DNA of 40,353 bases, from contig JAQBNT010000092.1 of the NCBI GenBank assembly GCA_028288445.1, positions 1-40,353 on the forward strand, read 5' to 3'. This DNA comes from Hymenobacter sp. (GTDB lineage: Bacteria > Bacteroidota > Bacteroidia > Cytophagales > Hymenobacteraceae). The first letter of the stretch is position 1; every line of letters begins with the position of its first letter. The position numbers and the translations under genes were made by a program. The notes under the pieces are model-generated. The model had not been told where the DNA came from and did no database searches. It saw nothing but the letters and a program-made list of their open reading frames with translations. Of this stretch, positions 22,941 to 30,842 are shown piece after piece.

Positions 22941-25529
22941 TTATTCGCTCACGAATACCCGTTTCACCCGCTCGCTCACATTGGTGAGCAGCTCGTAGGC
23001 AATGGTGCCGATGCGACCGGCCAGCTCCGGCAGCGGCAGCCCCTCGCCGAAGACCAGGGCCACGTCGCCGGCCCGGGCGGCGGGGATGGTGGTTACGTCC
23101 ACCATGCACATGTCCATGCACACCGAGCCCACCAGCGGGGCCGGCTGGCCGTGGATGAGCACCGTGCCCGTGCCGTTGCCGAAGCGGCGGTCGTAGCCGT
23201 CGGCGTAGCCAATGGCCAGCGTGGCGATGCGGCGCTCGGTGGCGGCGGCGGTGCCCCGGCGGCCGTAGCCCACGGTGAAGCCGGCGGGCAGGGTTTTAAT
23301 CTGGGAAATGGTGGTGCGCAGCTGGCTCACGGGGCGCAGGGCAGCGGGGTCGGCGGTGTTGCTGGCATCCACGCCGTAGAGGCCGATGCCGAGGCGCACT
23401 ATGTCGAACTGCGCCGCCGGAAAGCGCAGGATGCCGGCCGAGTTCAGCGCGTGCTTGAGCACGGAATGGCCCAAGGCGGCTTCCAGGGCCGTGGTCATGC
23501 GGCGGAACGCTTCTAGCTGCTCGTGGGTGAAGTCGTCGTGGCTGGGCTCGTCGGCGGCGGCGAGGTGGGTCATCATGCTGGCCACGGGCAGGCGGGCGGC
23601 GTGCCGGCGCAGGCGGGCAGCCAGGGCCGGCAGGTCGGCTTCGTCGAAGCCGAGGCGGCGCATACCGGTATCGAGCTTGAGGTGGATTTTGGGGGCGGGC
23701 AGCGCGTTTTCGGTGGGAATATCGAAGGTGGAGAGGTACTCGTCCAGCATCTCGAAGGAGTATATTTCGGGCTCCAGGCGGTAGCGGCGGAGGGCTTCGA
23801 AGGCATCGGGGGCGGCGTTCATCACCATGATAGGCAGGCTGATGCCAGCTTCGCGCAGGGCCACGCCTTCGTCGGCGTAGGCCACGGCGAGGTAGTCGGC
23901 GCGCTGAAATTCGAGCAGGCTGGCTACTTCGTAGGAGCCCGCGCCGTAGGCGAAGGCTTTTACCATCACCATGAGCCGGGTGCCGGGGTTCAGTTGGCGG
24001 CGGTAGTGCTGGAGGTTGTGGCTGAGGGCATCAAGGTTGACTTCGAGCACCGTGCCGTGCTGCTGGGCCTGCAAGGCAGCCACGATGCGCTCGAACCCAA
24101 AGCGCCGGGCACCTTTGATGAGGATGGTTTCGTGGGCGAAATCGGTGGGGTTGAGCTGGGCGAGGAAGGCTTCGGTGGTGGGGAAAGTTTGAATGAGGAA
24201 TGAGGAATGAGGAATGAGGAATTGGCTGTTAGCGCCTTCCTCAATCGTTGACTCAGTTCCTAATTCTTCATTCCTCACTCTTAATTGCGATGAAATCTCC
24301 TCCCCGATGCCCACCAGCCGGCTTACGCCGGCGGCGGGCAGCAGGGCGGCCACGCGGGCGTATAGTTCTGGGCTGCTCAGGCCCGATTCCAGCACGTCGC
24401 TGAGGATGAGGGTGCGGCGGCCGGGGCGGCTTTGGCGGGCCAGGGCGTTGAGGGCCAGGGCCAGGCCGGCGAGGTCGTTGTTATAGGTGTCGTCGAGCAG
24501 GTAGGAATCATGGCGGCCCAGCTTCATTTCCAGGCGCATGGCTATGGGGTGCAGGCGTAGCAGGCGGCGCTGAATCTCGGCCGGCTCTACCTGCCGGTGC
24601 AGCAGCACGGCCAGGCAGTGCAGCGCGTTTTCGATGGAAGGCTCGTCGGCGAAGGGCAGCGTGAATGCGGCGCTGAGGCCAGTGGCGGGGTAGTCGGCGT
24701 GCAGGCGGGTGGCATGGGTGGGGCTGGCTTCGGTGGTGAAGCGCAGGTCGGCGGGCTGCGCGGGCAGGCGCGTCCAGCAGAAGCCGGGAAGATGCTGGGC
24801 GGCCACAGCAGCGCGCACCAGGGGCTGGTCGGCACAGTAGAATAAGCGCTGAAAATCCGGGCCCTGAAACAGCTGCAGCTTCTCGCGTAGCTTCTGCTCC
24901 TCGGAAGCAAAGCCGGCGTCGTGAGCGGTGCCGAGGTTGGTGAACAGGCCTTCGGTGGGTTGGATGATGGTGGCCAGCCGGGCCATCTCCCCTATTTCCG
25001 AAATGCCGGCTTCAAAAATCCCCAACGTGTGGCGCGCGGGGTTCAGCTCCCATACGCTCAGCGGCACGCCCACCTGCGAGTTGTAGGAGCGCGGCGAGCG
25101 GCAGATGTCTTCGTCGGGGCTCAGCAGTTGGGCCAGCCACTCTTTCACGATGGTCTTGCCATTGGAACCAGTGATGCCGATGACGGGGCCGCCAAACCCG
25201 GCGCGGTGCGCCGCCGCCAGCGCCTGCAGGGCCGCCAACGGGCTGGCCACGGCCAGGATGCCGGCCCCGGCGTACGCGGCCAGGCCGTCGGGCAGGGCCG
25301 CGCTTTCTTCCACCACAAACAGGCGCACGCCCTGGGCGTAGAGGTCGGGCAGGTAGCGGTGGCCGTCGTGGCTGGGGCCGCGCAGGGCGAAGAACACCGC
25401 CCCGGCGGGCGGGCCTACGCGGCGGCTATCGAGCAGCAGGTGGCGCACTTCGGCCGTGGCATCGGCGGGGGCTTGCAGCAGGCGGCCGGATACGCGGGCG
25501 GGCAGGTCGAGGAAGCGGGGGAAGAGCAT
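22941..25529 (-). CDS. murF/alr: Bifunctional MurF ligase / alanine racemase
   Basis: An 862-residue cytoplasmic fusion for peptidoglycan precursor synthesis. The MurF half (about 1-490) adds D-Ala-D-Ala to UDP-MurNAc-tripeptide. Its ATP loop is GITGSNGKT (118-126), with EAGISEIGEM and LDDTYNND further on. The alanine racemase half (about 495-862) makes D-alanine; PLP-binding Lys524 is in MVKAFAYGAG and the C-terminal region has VGYGRRG with the catalytic tyrosine. This fusion is a known Bacteroidota arrangement. The start at 25529 gives MLFPRFLDL; the reading upstream to 25550 has no support. Residues 416-447 are encoded by a family C palindromic repeat inserted in frame near the end of MurF, between GEEISSQ and TFPTTEAF. 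Confidence 0.95.
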   Translation of the reverse strand: MLFPRFLDLPARVSGRLLQAPADATAEVRHLLLDSRRVGPPAGAVFFALRGPSHDGHRYLPDLYAQGVRLFVVEESAALPDGLAAYAGAGILAVASPLAALQALAAAHRAGFGGPVIGITGSNGKTIVKEWLAQLLSPDEDICRSPRSYNSQVGVPLSVWELNPARHTLGIFEAGISEIGEMARLATIIQPTEGLFTNLGTAHDAGFASEEQKLREKLQLFQGPDFQRLFYCADQPLVRAAVAAQHLPGFCWTRLPAQPADLRFTTEASPTHATRLHADYPATGLSAAFTLPFADEPSIENALHCLAVLLHRQVEPAEIQRRLLRLHPIAMRLEMKLGRHDSYLLDDTYNNDLAGLALALNALARQSRPGRRTLILSDVLESGLSSPELYARVAALLPAAGVSRLVGIGEEISSQLRVRNEELGTESTIEEGANSQFLIPHSSFLIQTFPTTEAFLAQLNPTDFAHETILIKGARRFGFERIVAALQAQQHGTVLEVNLDALSHNLQHYRRQLNPGTRLMVMVKAFAYGAGSYEVASLLEFQRADYLAVAYADEGVALREAGISLPIMVMNAAPDAFEALRRYRLEPEIYSFEMLDEYLSTFDIPTENALPAPKIHLKLDTGMRRLGFDEADLPALAARLRRHAARLPVASMMTHLAAADEPSHDDFTHEQLEAFRRMTTALEAALGHSVLKHALNSAGILRFPAAQFDIVRLGIGLYGVDASNTADPAALRPVSQLRTTISQIKTLPAGFTVGYGRRGTAAATERRIATLAIGYADGYDRRFGNGTGTVLIHGQPAPLVGSVCMDMCMVDVTTIPAARAGDVALVFGEGLPLPELAGRIGTIAYELLTNVSERVKRVFVSE
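24189..24290. repeat. Palindromic repeat, family C, copy 3, in frame inside murF/alr
   Basis: The left arm (about 24191-24225) has GAATGAGGAATGAGG units and the right arm (about 24256-24284) carries TAATTCTTCATTCCTCACTC. It is the same element family as at 8551 and 9941. In the minus-strand reading it adds about 32 residues including RNEELGTE and FLIPHSSFLI, without a stop or frameshift. Confidence 0.88.
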
Positions 25530-25631
25530 GATGGCGCAAAGGTCCGGCAAAAAACTGCGCGGCCTTCCAATTCCCGGACTACCGGACTAAGCTCCGGCGG
25601 CCAACGCATTGGCAGCGCAGTCTGCCCGCCC

Positions 25632-26582
25632 CTACCCCGGCTGCACCAGGCGGGCCACTTCCGGCGCGGGGCCGATGGTGGCCACGGCCCCGGCATTGAA
25701 CCGCAGGAAGTCCGCCTCCACGCCATCGGAGAAGATGACGCCGCCGGCCGGCATCAGCGATTCCAGCTGCAGGGGCTGGCCGGGTCGGACGCGCCCGGCC
25801 ACCAGGCCGCATTGCGTGCGCTTGCTCAGAAAGGGCTCCCGCACCACGAACAGCAACTCATTGTCCTGCGGCTGCGGGTAGGTAGCAAGCCGGCCCGTGC
25901 CGCCCGCGAAGTCCTCCACGGCGGCCGTCATGTTGAACACGGAGCTCAGCCAGCCGGTGCTGCCGGCCGGCGTGGCCACGATGATGCCGGAGGAAGAATG
26001 CTCCTCGGTGGCTTCGCCGAAGCTAATTTTGTAGCGGGCCGAAACGTGGGTGGCGGCCCCGATGAACAGGTCGTTGAAGGCCAGCAGGCGCTGGCCGTCG
26101 TTGAGGCTGGCTTCGGCGAGCTGATGGGTGCGGATGGGGGCGCGGTCGGCCACGACGCGCTGCACGGCGGCGCGGCAGGTATCGGGGCGGAAGGGCAGTA
26201 GCACGCCGTCGTAGCGGTCGGGGTCGGGGTTCACGGCGATGAGCGGCCGGCCGCGCACGTACTTGGCGGCGTTGGCCACCAGGCCGTCCTGGCCCACTAC
26301 TATTACCAATTGGTTATCGGCAAAGAGGAAGGACGGGAGGAAGGCCCGCTCCACGATTTTGCTTTTGACCACGCCGGTCAGCTCGCGCTGCACGCGGGCC
26401 ACGGCGGCCTCAATGCGGGCGTGCTCCTGGGCGTATTCTTCGAATTCGGCTTCGCTGTCGTCGTCCTGCCCGGCCTTGCGCCGGAGGTAGAACCGGGCCT
26501 GGCCGGCCGTGTTGAAGCGCTCCAGCAGCAGCTCGTAGCGGGTTTTGCTCTTGACGACGATGGCGTATTCGACCTTGCTCAT
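25632..26582 (-). CDS. Diverged NAD-kinase-like protein, paired with a SPFH protein
   Basis: A 316-residue protein with the outline of an ATP/polyphosphate NAD kinase. Residues 93-101 read VIVVGQDGL where NAD kinases have GGDGT; the catalytic Asp99 is kept but the second Gly is Gln. FND (169-171) stands at the N-E/D motif position. ATPAGSTGW (203-211) matches the TPTGSTAY substrate loop. The C-terminal VFSDGVEADF also fits. The N-terminal 90 residues contain a charged helical segment unlike ordinary NadK. It could be a NAD(H) kinase, a kinase for another substrate, or a nucleotide sensor. Its ATG directly follows the TAG of the SPFH gene with no spacer, so the two are co-translated. Residue motifs are seen; substrate is inferred and uncertain. 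Confidence 0.72.
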   Translation of the reverse strand: MSKVEYAIVVKSKTRYELLLERFNTAGQARFYLRRKAGQDDDSEAEFEEYAQEHARIEAAVARVQRELTGVVKSKIVERAFLPSFLFADNQLVIVVGQDGLVANAAKYVRGRPLIAVNPDPDRYDGVLLPFRPDTCRAAVQRVVADRAPIRTHQLAEASLNDGQRLLAFNDLFIGAATHVSARYKISFGEATEEHSSSGIIVATPAGSTGWLSSVFNMTAAVEDFAGGTGRLATYPQPQDNELLFVVREPFLSKRTQCGLVAGRVRPGQPLQLESLMPAGGVIFSDGVEADFLRFNAGAVATIGPAPEVARLVQPG

Positions 26583-27683
26583 CTAGCGGCGGCCGGATTT
26601 GGGCGCGGGTGCGGGGGGCGTGTCGCGGCGTGGCTCGTCGGGCGTGGGGTTGCCGCCGAGGCGGTTGCCGGGGCCGTTGTCGCGGTCCAGGAGGCCGTCG
26701 AGCAGGTCGGGGGTGATGTTGAGGGTGCCGATTTTGCCGGCGTTCTCGGCCAGCTCGCGGAAGGCCAGGGCGATGTTGAGGCGCGGGTCGGGGTTGTTTT
26801 GCAGGGCGGTGAGGATGCGCCAGTCGATGCTCTGGAAGGGGCGCAGGGTGGTTTCGGTGACGTAGCCCTGGGCATCGGCGGCGAGGCGCTCGTTGGCGGT
26901 TTGCTGCTCCAGGAGCTGGGCGCGGCTGGCTTCCACGGCAATGTCGGCCTGCACCTGCAGCTCGCGGAGCTTGCGCTCGTTGGCGGCGCGCTGGAGCTGG
27001 GTTTCGCTGCGCTTCTCGTCAATCTGCTTGCGCTTTTCTTCCACCGCGATGTCGGTGTTCAGTTCGCTTTCCTTGATGCGGCGCTCCTGCTCCACGGCGA
27101 AGTTGCGGCGCTCGTACACGGCCTGGTCGGCTTCCTGCTGCAGGCGCTCGCGGGTTTCGGCTTCCAGGGCGCGCTCCATTTCGGGGGTGGCGCGCACGGC
27201 CAAGATGTTGACGCCCAATACCTCGATGCCGAGCAGGGCCACGGCCGGCGAGGACTGCAGACCGGCCACAATCTGGGCTTCGATGGCCTTGTTGGAGCGC
27301 ACCGAATCCTTCAGGCCCAGGCTGTGCACGAAGGCGGAGGTGGCGGTTTGCGCCTCATTCACCAAACGCTGGTTCAGCTTTTCCAGCTCGTTCTTTTTGT
27401 AGATGCCGGCGCTGTTCACCGTGAAATCGAGCAGCTCGGCCAGCTGCTTGGGCTGGGTGATGCGGTAGGTGAGCTGGCCCTGAATGCTGATGCTCTGGTA
27501 GTCGGCGGTGGTTTCGTTGAAGATGAACGGCAGGTCGTTGGAACCCAGCGGCACGGCGGCGATGGAGCTGCCCAGTGTGGCGTAGAAAAACGCCAGCCCG
27601 CGCCCTTCTCGCACCAGCCGCCCGTTGCGGTACTGCATGACATAGGTCATGGAATCAAACTTCGCGTAGCTCAGACCGAACAT
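26583..27683 (-). CDS. SPFH (band 7 / stomatin-like) domain protein without membrane helix
   Basis: A 366-residue SPFH-domain protein. The N-terminal part (about 10-180) has the SPFH fold pattern: VREGRGLAFFYATLGSS, QGQLTYRITQPKQLAELLDF, GIEVLGVNILAVRATPEMERALEAETRERLQQEAD. A long charged coiled coil (about 175-285, rich in E, R, K and Q) and a proline-rich tail follow. There is no signal peptide or transmembrane helix, so membrane contact would need peripheral binding. SPFH proteins form oligomeric scaffolds in membrane microdomains. The stop codon abuts the ATG of the NAD-kinase-like gene. A perfect TAnnTTTG box and a 21-bp repeat array lie directly upstream. Confidence 0.88.
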   Translation of the reverse strand: MFGLSYAKFDSMTYVMQYRNGRLVREGRGLAFFYATLGSSIAAVPLGSNDLPFIFNETTADYQSISIQGQLTYRITQPKQLAELLDFTVNSAGIYKKNELEKLNQRLVNEAQTATSAFVHSLGLKDSVRSNKAIEAQIVAGLQSSPAVALLGIEVLGVNILAVRATPEMERALEAETRERLQQEADQAVYERRNFAVEQERRIKESELNTDIAVEEKRKQIDEKRSETQLQRAANERKLRELQVQADIAVEASRAQLLEQQTANERLAADAQGYVTETTLRPFQSIDWRILTALQNNPDPRLNIALAFRELAENAGKIGTLNITPDLLDGLLDRDNGPGNRLGGNPTPDEPRRDTPPAPAPKSGRR

Positions 27684-27706
27684 GGGCAGGGGGTTAGGTA
27701 TGTGGG

Positions 27707-27714
27707 CAAATGTA
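27707..27714 (-). promoter_or_regulatory. Bacteroidota-type -7 box for the SPFH / NAD-kinase-like operon
   Basis: On the minus strand TACATTTG matches TAnnTTTG, 23 bp before the SPFH ATG. The 21-bp repeat array begins 14 bp further upstream and covers the place where a -33 element would be. Confidence 0.5.
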
Positions 27715-27727
27715 AGGCGAGGGCTTG

Positions 27728-27874
27728 CTCCTATTCGTCACGGAAGCATCACTAGGCATCACGAGGACATCACTAGGTCCCACGGACGGGTCACTAAGTT
27801 CCAAATGCACATCACTAGGCGTCACGGAGACATCACTACGCACCACATGGTAGTCCCTACGGGCCATGTGCCGA
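27728..27874. repeat. Tandem array, 21-bp period, seven units
   Basis: Units begin at 27728, 27749, 27770, 27791, 27812, 27833 and 27854, with no spacing error. The consensus is close to TCACTAGGCNTCACGGAGA plus two bases. The motif TCAC recurs inside the best units at offset 10, giving a 10-11 bp sub-period. The first and last units are degenerate. The array lies between the katA terminator and the SPFH promoter. Confidence 0.88.
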
Positions 27875-27925
27875 CGGGTATAAACCGTGAGGCAAGCGAT
27901 GAGGAGCTTACTGGTTACCGGACAC

Positions 27926-27960
27926 AAAAAAGCCCTCCCAATTGCTTGAAAGGGCTTTTC
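27926..27960 (-). terminator. Intrinsic terminator downstream of katA
   Basis: Read on the minus strand, AAAAGCCCT and AGGGCTTTTTT form a 9-bp stem with a 14-nt loop and a T-run. It follows the catalase stop (27979) by about 20 bp. Confidence 0.8.
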
Positions 27961-27978
27961 TAATGAAGCTACCAGGCC

Positions 27979-29484
27979 TTAGGCCAGGGCGGCGCTGTGC
28001 TCCGTCGGCATTTCGGCATCCACGCCGAGGCCTTTGGCCACGGCCATGCCCAGGCGGATATCGGCCCGGAACCAGTGGCAGAGCTGGCGCTGGGTGATGA
28101 GGTCTTTCTTGGGGCCTTCGATGCCCGACATGGCCCCCACGATGTTGTTGATGAGGTCTTTTTGGGCCTCGGGCTTCAGCAGGCGGAACAGGTTGCCGGG
28201 CTGGGTGTAGTGGTCGTCGTTGCCGGGGCCTTCGTTGCGGTCGTAGCGGGCGGCAAAGCCGTCGAGGGCCTGAGCGGGCTCGCCCTGGGTTTTGTCCTCC
28301 ACGGGGCCGTCGAAGGAGTTGGGGAAGTAGTTGGGGCCGGGGCCGCCGTTGGCGCCGAGGGCCATGAGGCCGTCGCGCTGGTAGTTGCTGAAGCCGAAGG
28401 GGCAGGCGTTCACGGGCAGGTGCTCGTAGTTTACGCCGAGGCGGTAGCGCTGGGCATCGGGGTAGCTCAGGATGCGGCCTTGCAGCATTTTATCGGGCGA
28501 GTAGCCGACGCCGTCCACGACGTGGGCGGGGGCAAAGGCGGCCTGCTCGACGTGGGCGTGGTAGTTCTCGGGAATGGCGTTCAGCTCCATCGTGCCCACT
28601 TCCTGCAAGGGAAATTCGCCCTGGGGCCACACCTTGGTCAGGTCGAAGGGGTTCCAGCGGAAGTCGCGGGCCTGCTCCTCGGTCATGGTCTGGATGAACA
28701 TGGTCCACTTCGGGAAGTCGCCGTTGTCGATGGCATCCACGAGGTCGTGCTGGGCAAAATCGGCGTCTTCGGCCTTCATGTGCTTGGCGTCCGCGTCGGT
28801 GAAGTTCTTCACGCCCTGGTTGGTGCGGAAGTGGAATTTCACCCACGTCCGCTCATTGGCCGCGTTTATCAGCGAGAAGGTGTGCGAGCCGTAGCCGTGC
28901 ATGTGGCGGTAGCCGTAGGGCGTGCCCCGGTCGCTCATCAGGATGGTGACCTGGTGCAGGCTCTCGGGGTTGAGGCTCCAGTAGTCCCACATCATGGTGG
29001 GCGACTTGCGGTTGCTCCGCGCCTCGCGCTTCTGGGTGTGGATGAAGTCCATGAACTTGATGGGGTCCTTCACGAAGAACACGGGGGTGTTGTTGCCCAC
29101 CAAATCCCAGTTGCCGTCCTCGGTGTAGAATTTCAGGGCGAAGCCGCGGGGGTCGCGCTCGGTATCGGCCGAGCCTTTTTCGCCGCCCACGGTGCTGAAG
29201 CGGGCAAACATCTTGCACGCATTGCCCACTTTGGCAAACAGCTTGGCGCGCGTCAGATGCGTGATGTCGTGCGTGACGGTGAAGGTGCCGTAGGCCCCGC
29301 TGCCCTTGGCGTGCACCACGCGCTCGGGGATGCGCTCGCGGTTGAAATGGGCCGACTTCTCGTGAAAGAAGTAGTCCTGCAACAGCAGCGGGCCACGCTC
29401 GCCGGCCGACTGCGTGTTCTGATTATCAAAAATCGGGCGACCCGAAGCCGTGGTCAGCTTCTTCGGTTGGGTTGATTCTTCCAT
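27979..29484 (-). CDS. katA: Monofunctional haem catalase (small-subunit clade)
   Basis: A 501-residue catalase that converts hydrogen peroxide to water and oxygen. The distal haem residues are His58 (RIPERVVHAKGSGAYG) and Asn131 (VGNNTPVFFVKDP). The proximal haem ligand is Tyr341 in RILSYPDAQRYRLG. FARFSTVGGEKGSADTERDPRGFALKFYT is the family core. The length and lack of a C-terminal flavodoxin-like domain place it among small-subunit clade 3 catalases. It has no signal peptide, so it is cytoplasmic. It is transcribed divergently from oxyR and is its probable target; a promoter and an OxyR-like half-site lie in the shared 251-bp region. Confidence 0.97.
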   Translation of the reverse strand: MEESTQPKKLTTASGRPIFDNQNTQSAGERGPLLLQDYFFHEKSAHFNRERIPERVVHAKGSGAYGTFTVTHDITHLTRAKLFAKVGNACKMFARFSTVGGEKGSADTERDPRGFALKFYTEDGNWDLVGNNTPVFFVKDPIKFMDFIHTQKREARSNRKSPTMMWDYWSLNPESLHQVTILMSDRGTPYGYRHMHGYGSHTFSLINAANERTWVKFHFRTNQGVKNFTDADAKHMKAEDADFAQHDLVDAIDNGDFPKWTMFIQTMTEEQARDFRWNPFDLTKVWPQGEFPLQEVGTMELNAIPENYHAHVEQAAFAPAHVVDGVGYSPDKMLQGRILSYPDAQRYRLGVNYEHLPVNACPFGFSNYQRDGLMALGANGGPGPNYFPNSFDGPVEDKTQGEPAQALDGFAARYDRNEGPGNDDHYTQPGNLFRLLKPEAQKDLINNIVGAMSGIEGPKKDLITQRQLCHWFRADIRLGMAVAKGLGVDAEMPTEHSAALA

Positions 29485-29536
29485 GGCGGAGGGTCAGGGT
29501 TTGGGGTTGAAAAACGCCGGAATGGCGGGTTTTAGA

Positions 29537-29567
29537 CAAATATCCAACCCAGTAATCCATAATCAAA
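29537..29567 (-). promoter_or_regulatory. katA promoter, Bacteroidota type
   Basis: On the minus strand TTTG (29564-29567) is followed after 19 bp by GATATTTG (29537-29544), which differs from TAnnTTTG at one base. The spacing is as expected for the Bacteroidota primary sigma factor. It lies 53 bp before the katA ATG. Confidence 0.5.
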
Positions 29568-29588
29568 ATCGATTTAAATCATAATTTC

Positions 29589-29603
29589 ATAGGCATAGGT
29601 TAT
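29589..29603. promoter_or_regulatory. Candidate OxyR binding half-site
   Basis: ATAG, seven bases, TTAT resembles the ATAG-N7-CTAT OxyR dyad with one mismatch. It sits about 22 bp upstream of the katA -33 element, where an activator could contact RNA polymerase. A second half-site at the proper spacing is not clear, so the match is weak. Confidence 0.3.
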
Positions 29604-29615
29604 ATTTGAGTATTC

Positions 29616-29711
29616 GGTCATGCAGGGCGTAGCGAAGCATCTAGCCCGCAATTACTAGTTCTGATGAATTGGATTGCGTTGGGCGGTAAAGATGCTACGC
29701 TCTGCATGACC
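29616..29711. repeat. Palindromic repeat, family A, copy 5 (asymmetric), in the katA-oxyR gap
   Basis: The ends GGTCATGCAG and CTGCATGACC and the GAAGCATCT / AAGATGCT inner segments match family A. The right arm lacks a few bases of the GCGCTC segment, so the hairpin is imperfect. It lies between the katA promoter and the oxyR ATG and may carry part of the oxyR leader. Confidence 0.8.
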
Positions 29712-29735
29712 TATACGAGGCTTCTAACAACCCCA

Positions 29736-30662
29736 ATGAACCTGCAACAGCTCACCTACCTCGTGGCCCTCGACACGTACCGTCAATTCGGCCTCGCCGC
29801 CGAGAAAAGCTTCGTGAGCCAGCCCGCCCTCAGTGTGCAGGTGCAGAAGCTGGAAGAAGAGTTGGGCGTGCTGCTCTTCGACCGCACCCAGCGCGGGGCC
29901 GAGCCTACGGCGGTGGGCGCGAAGGTCATTGCCCAGGCGCGAATTGTGCTGCGCGAAGCCCAGCAGTTGCGCGAGCTGGTGCAGGTAGAGAAAGGCGAGA
30001 TAGTGGGCGAGCTGCGCCTGGGCGTCATTCCTACGCTGGCCCCGTACCTGGTGCCGCGCTTTTTGGTGGGCCTCACCACGGCTTATCCCAGCCTGCGGGT
30101 GCGCATTGAGGAGCTGCGCTCGGAAGAAATTATGCAGCAGCTGAAAGACCACCGGCTGGACGTGGGCCTGCTGGTGACGCCCCTCGACGACCGGCAGCTG
30201 CGCGAGTTGCCCCTGCTCGATGAGCCCTTCCTGCTATTGGCTGCCGAAAGCCACCCGCTGGCGGCCCAGGCCACCGTGCAGCCCGCCGACCTCCGGCAGC
30301 CCGGCCTCTGGCTGATGCAGCAGGGCCATTGCTTCCGCAACCAGGTGGTGAATCTGTGCGGCCCCACCTCCCCCACCGAGGCCATCACCTACGAGAGCGG
30401 CTCGATTGAGACGCTGCAGGAGCTGGTGCGCCGCCAGGGCGGCTACACCCTGGTGCCGGAGCTGGCCGTATTGGAAGAAGTGGAAACCAATCGGCTCCTA
30501 AAGCGGTTCGTGGCCCCGGAACCGGTGCGCGAGGTGAGCCTGGTGGTGCACCACGGCTTTGTGCGCACCCAGCTGCTGACGGTGCTGCGCGACCTGATTC
30601 TGGCCAGCGTGCCGGCCCGGCTCCACGCCCACGAGTCGGGCGAGAAAGTGCGGTGGCGGTAG
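29736..30662 (+). CDS. oxyR: OxyR, hydrogen-peroxide-sensing LysR-type regulator
   Basis: A 308-residue LysR-family regulator. The winged helix-turn-helix is at about 1-60 (MNLQQLTYLVALDTYRQFGL, SFVSQPALSVQVQKLEEELG). The effector domain has the redox motif GHCFRNQVVNLC, with cysteines at residues 199 and 208. These are exactly the positions of the peroxide-reactive and resolving cysteines of E. coli OxyR, which form a disulfide on oxidation. The frame is open from 29664, but that extension is repeat-derived; the ATG at 29736 starts the canonical domain and gives the E. coli numbering. It is divergent from katA, the classical target. Confidence in the name is high because both cysteines and the neighbour agree. 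Confidence 0.95.
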   Translation: MNLQQLTYLVALDTYRQFGLAAEKSFVSQPALSVQVQKLEEELGVLLFDRTQRGAEPTAVGAKVIAQARIVLREAQQLRELVQVEKGEIVGELRLGVIPTLAPYLVPRFLVGLTTAYPSLRVRIEELRSEEIMQQLKDHRLDVGLLVTPLDDRQLRELPLLDEPFLLLAAESHPLAAQATVQPADLRQPGLWLMQQGHCFRNQVVNLCGPTSPTEAITYESGSIETLQELVRRQGGYTLVPELAVLEEVETNRLLKRFVAPEPVREVSLVVHHGFVRTQLLTVLRDLILASVPARLHAHESGEKVRWR

Positions 30663-30842
30663 CCGGATTACCGTTATTTTTTATCAGCTAAAACCGACAA
30701 AAACAGGTTGTTTTTGATTTAGTCGGTACGCCGAATACCTCGTTTTTTACGTAACTGTCTGCAATCCGCAAGCCGTCCTGACGTTCCTTTCCTGGTCCGG
30801 GGGCTTGCACTGCTTCTTTCCTTTCTCCTTTCCGCTTTTTCA

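Noticed and set aside
27694..27963. Small heptad-repeat proteins on either strand of the 21-bp array
   Set aside because: Both strands are open only because of the period; there is no recognisable start signal or protein-like composition, and the array overlies a likely promoter.
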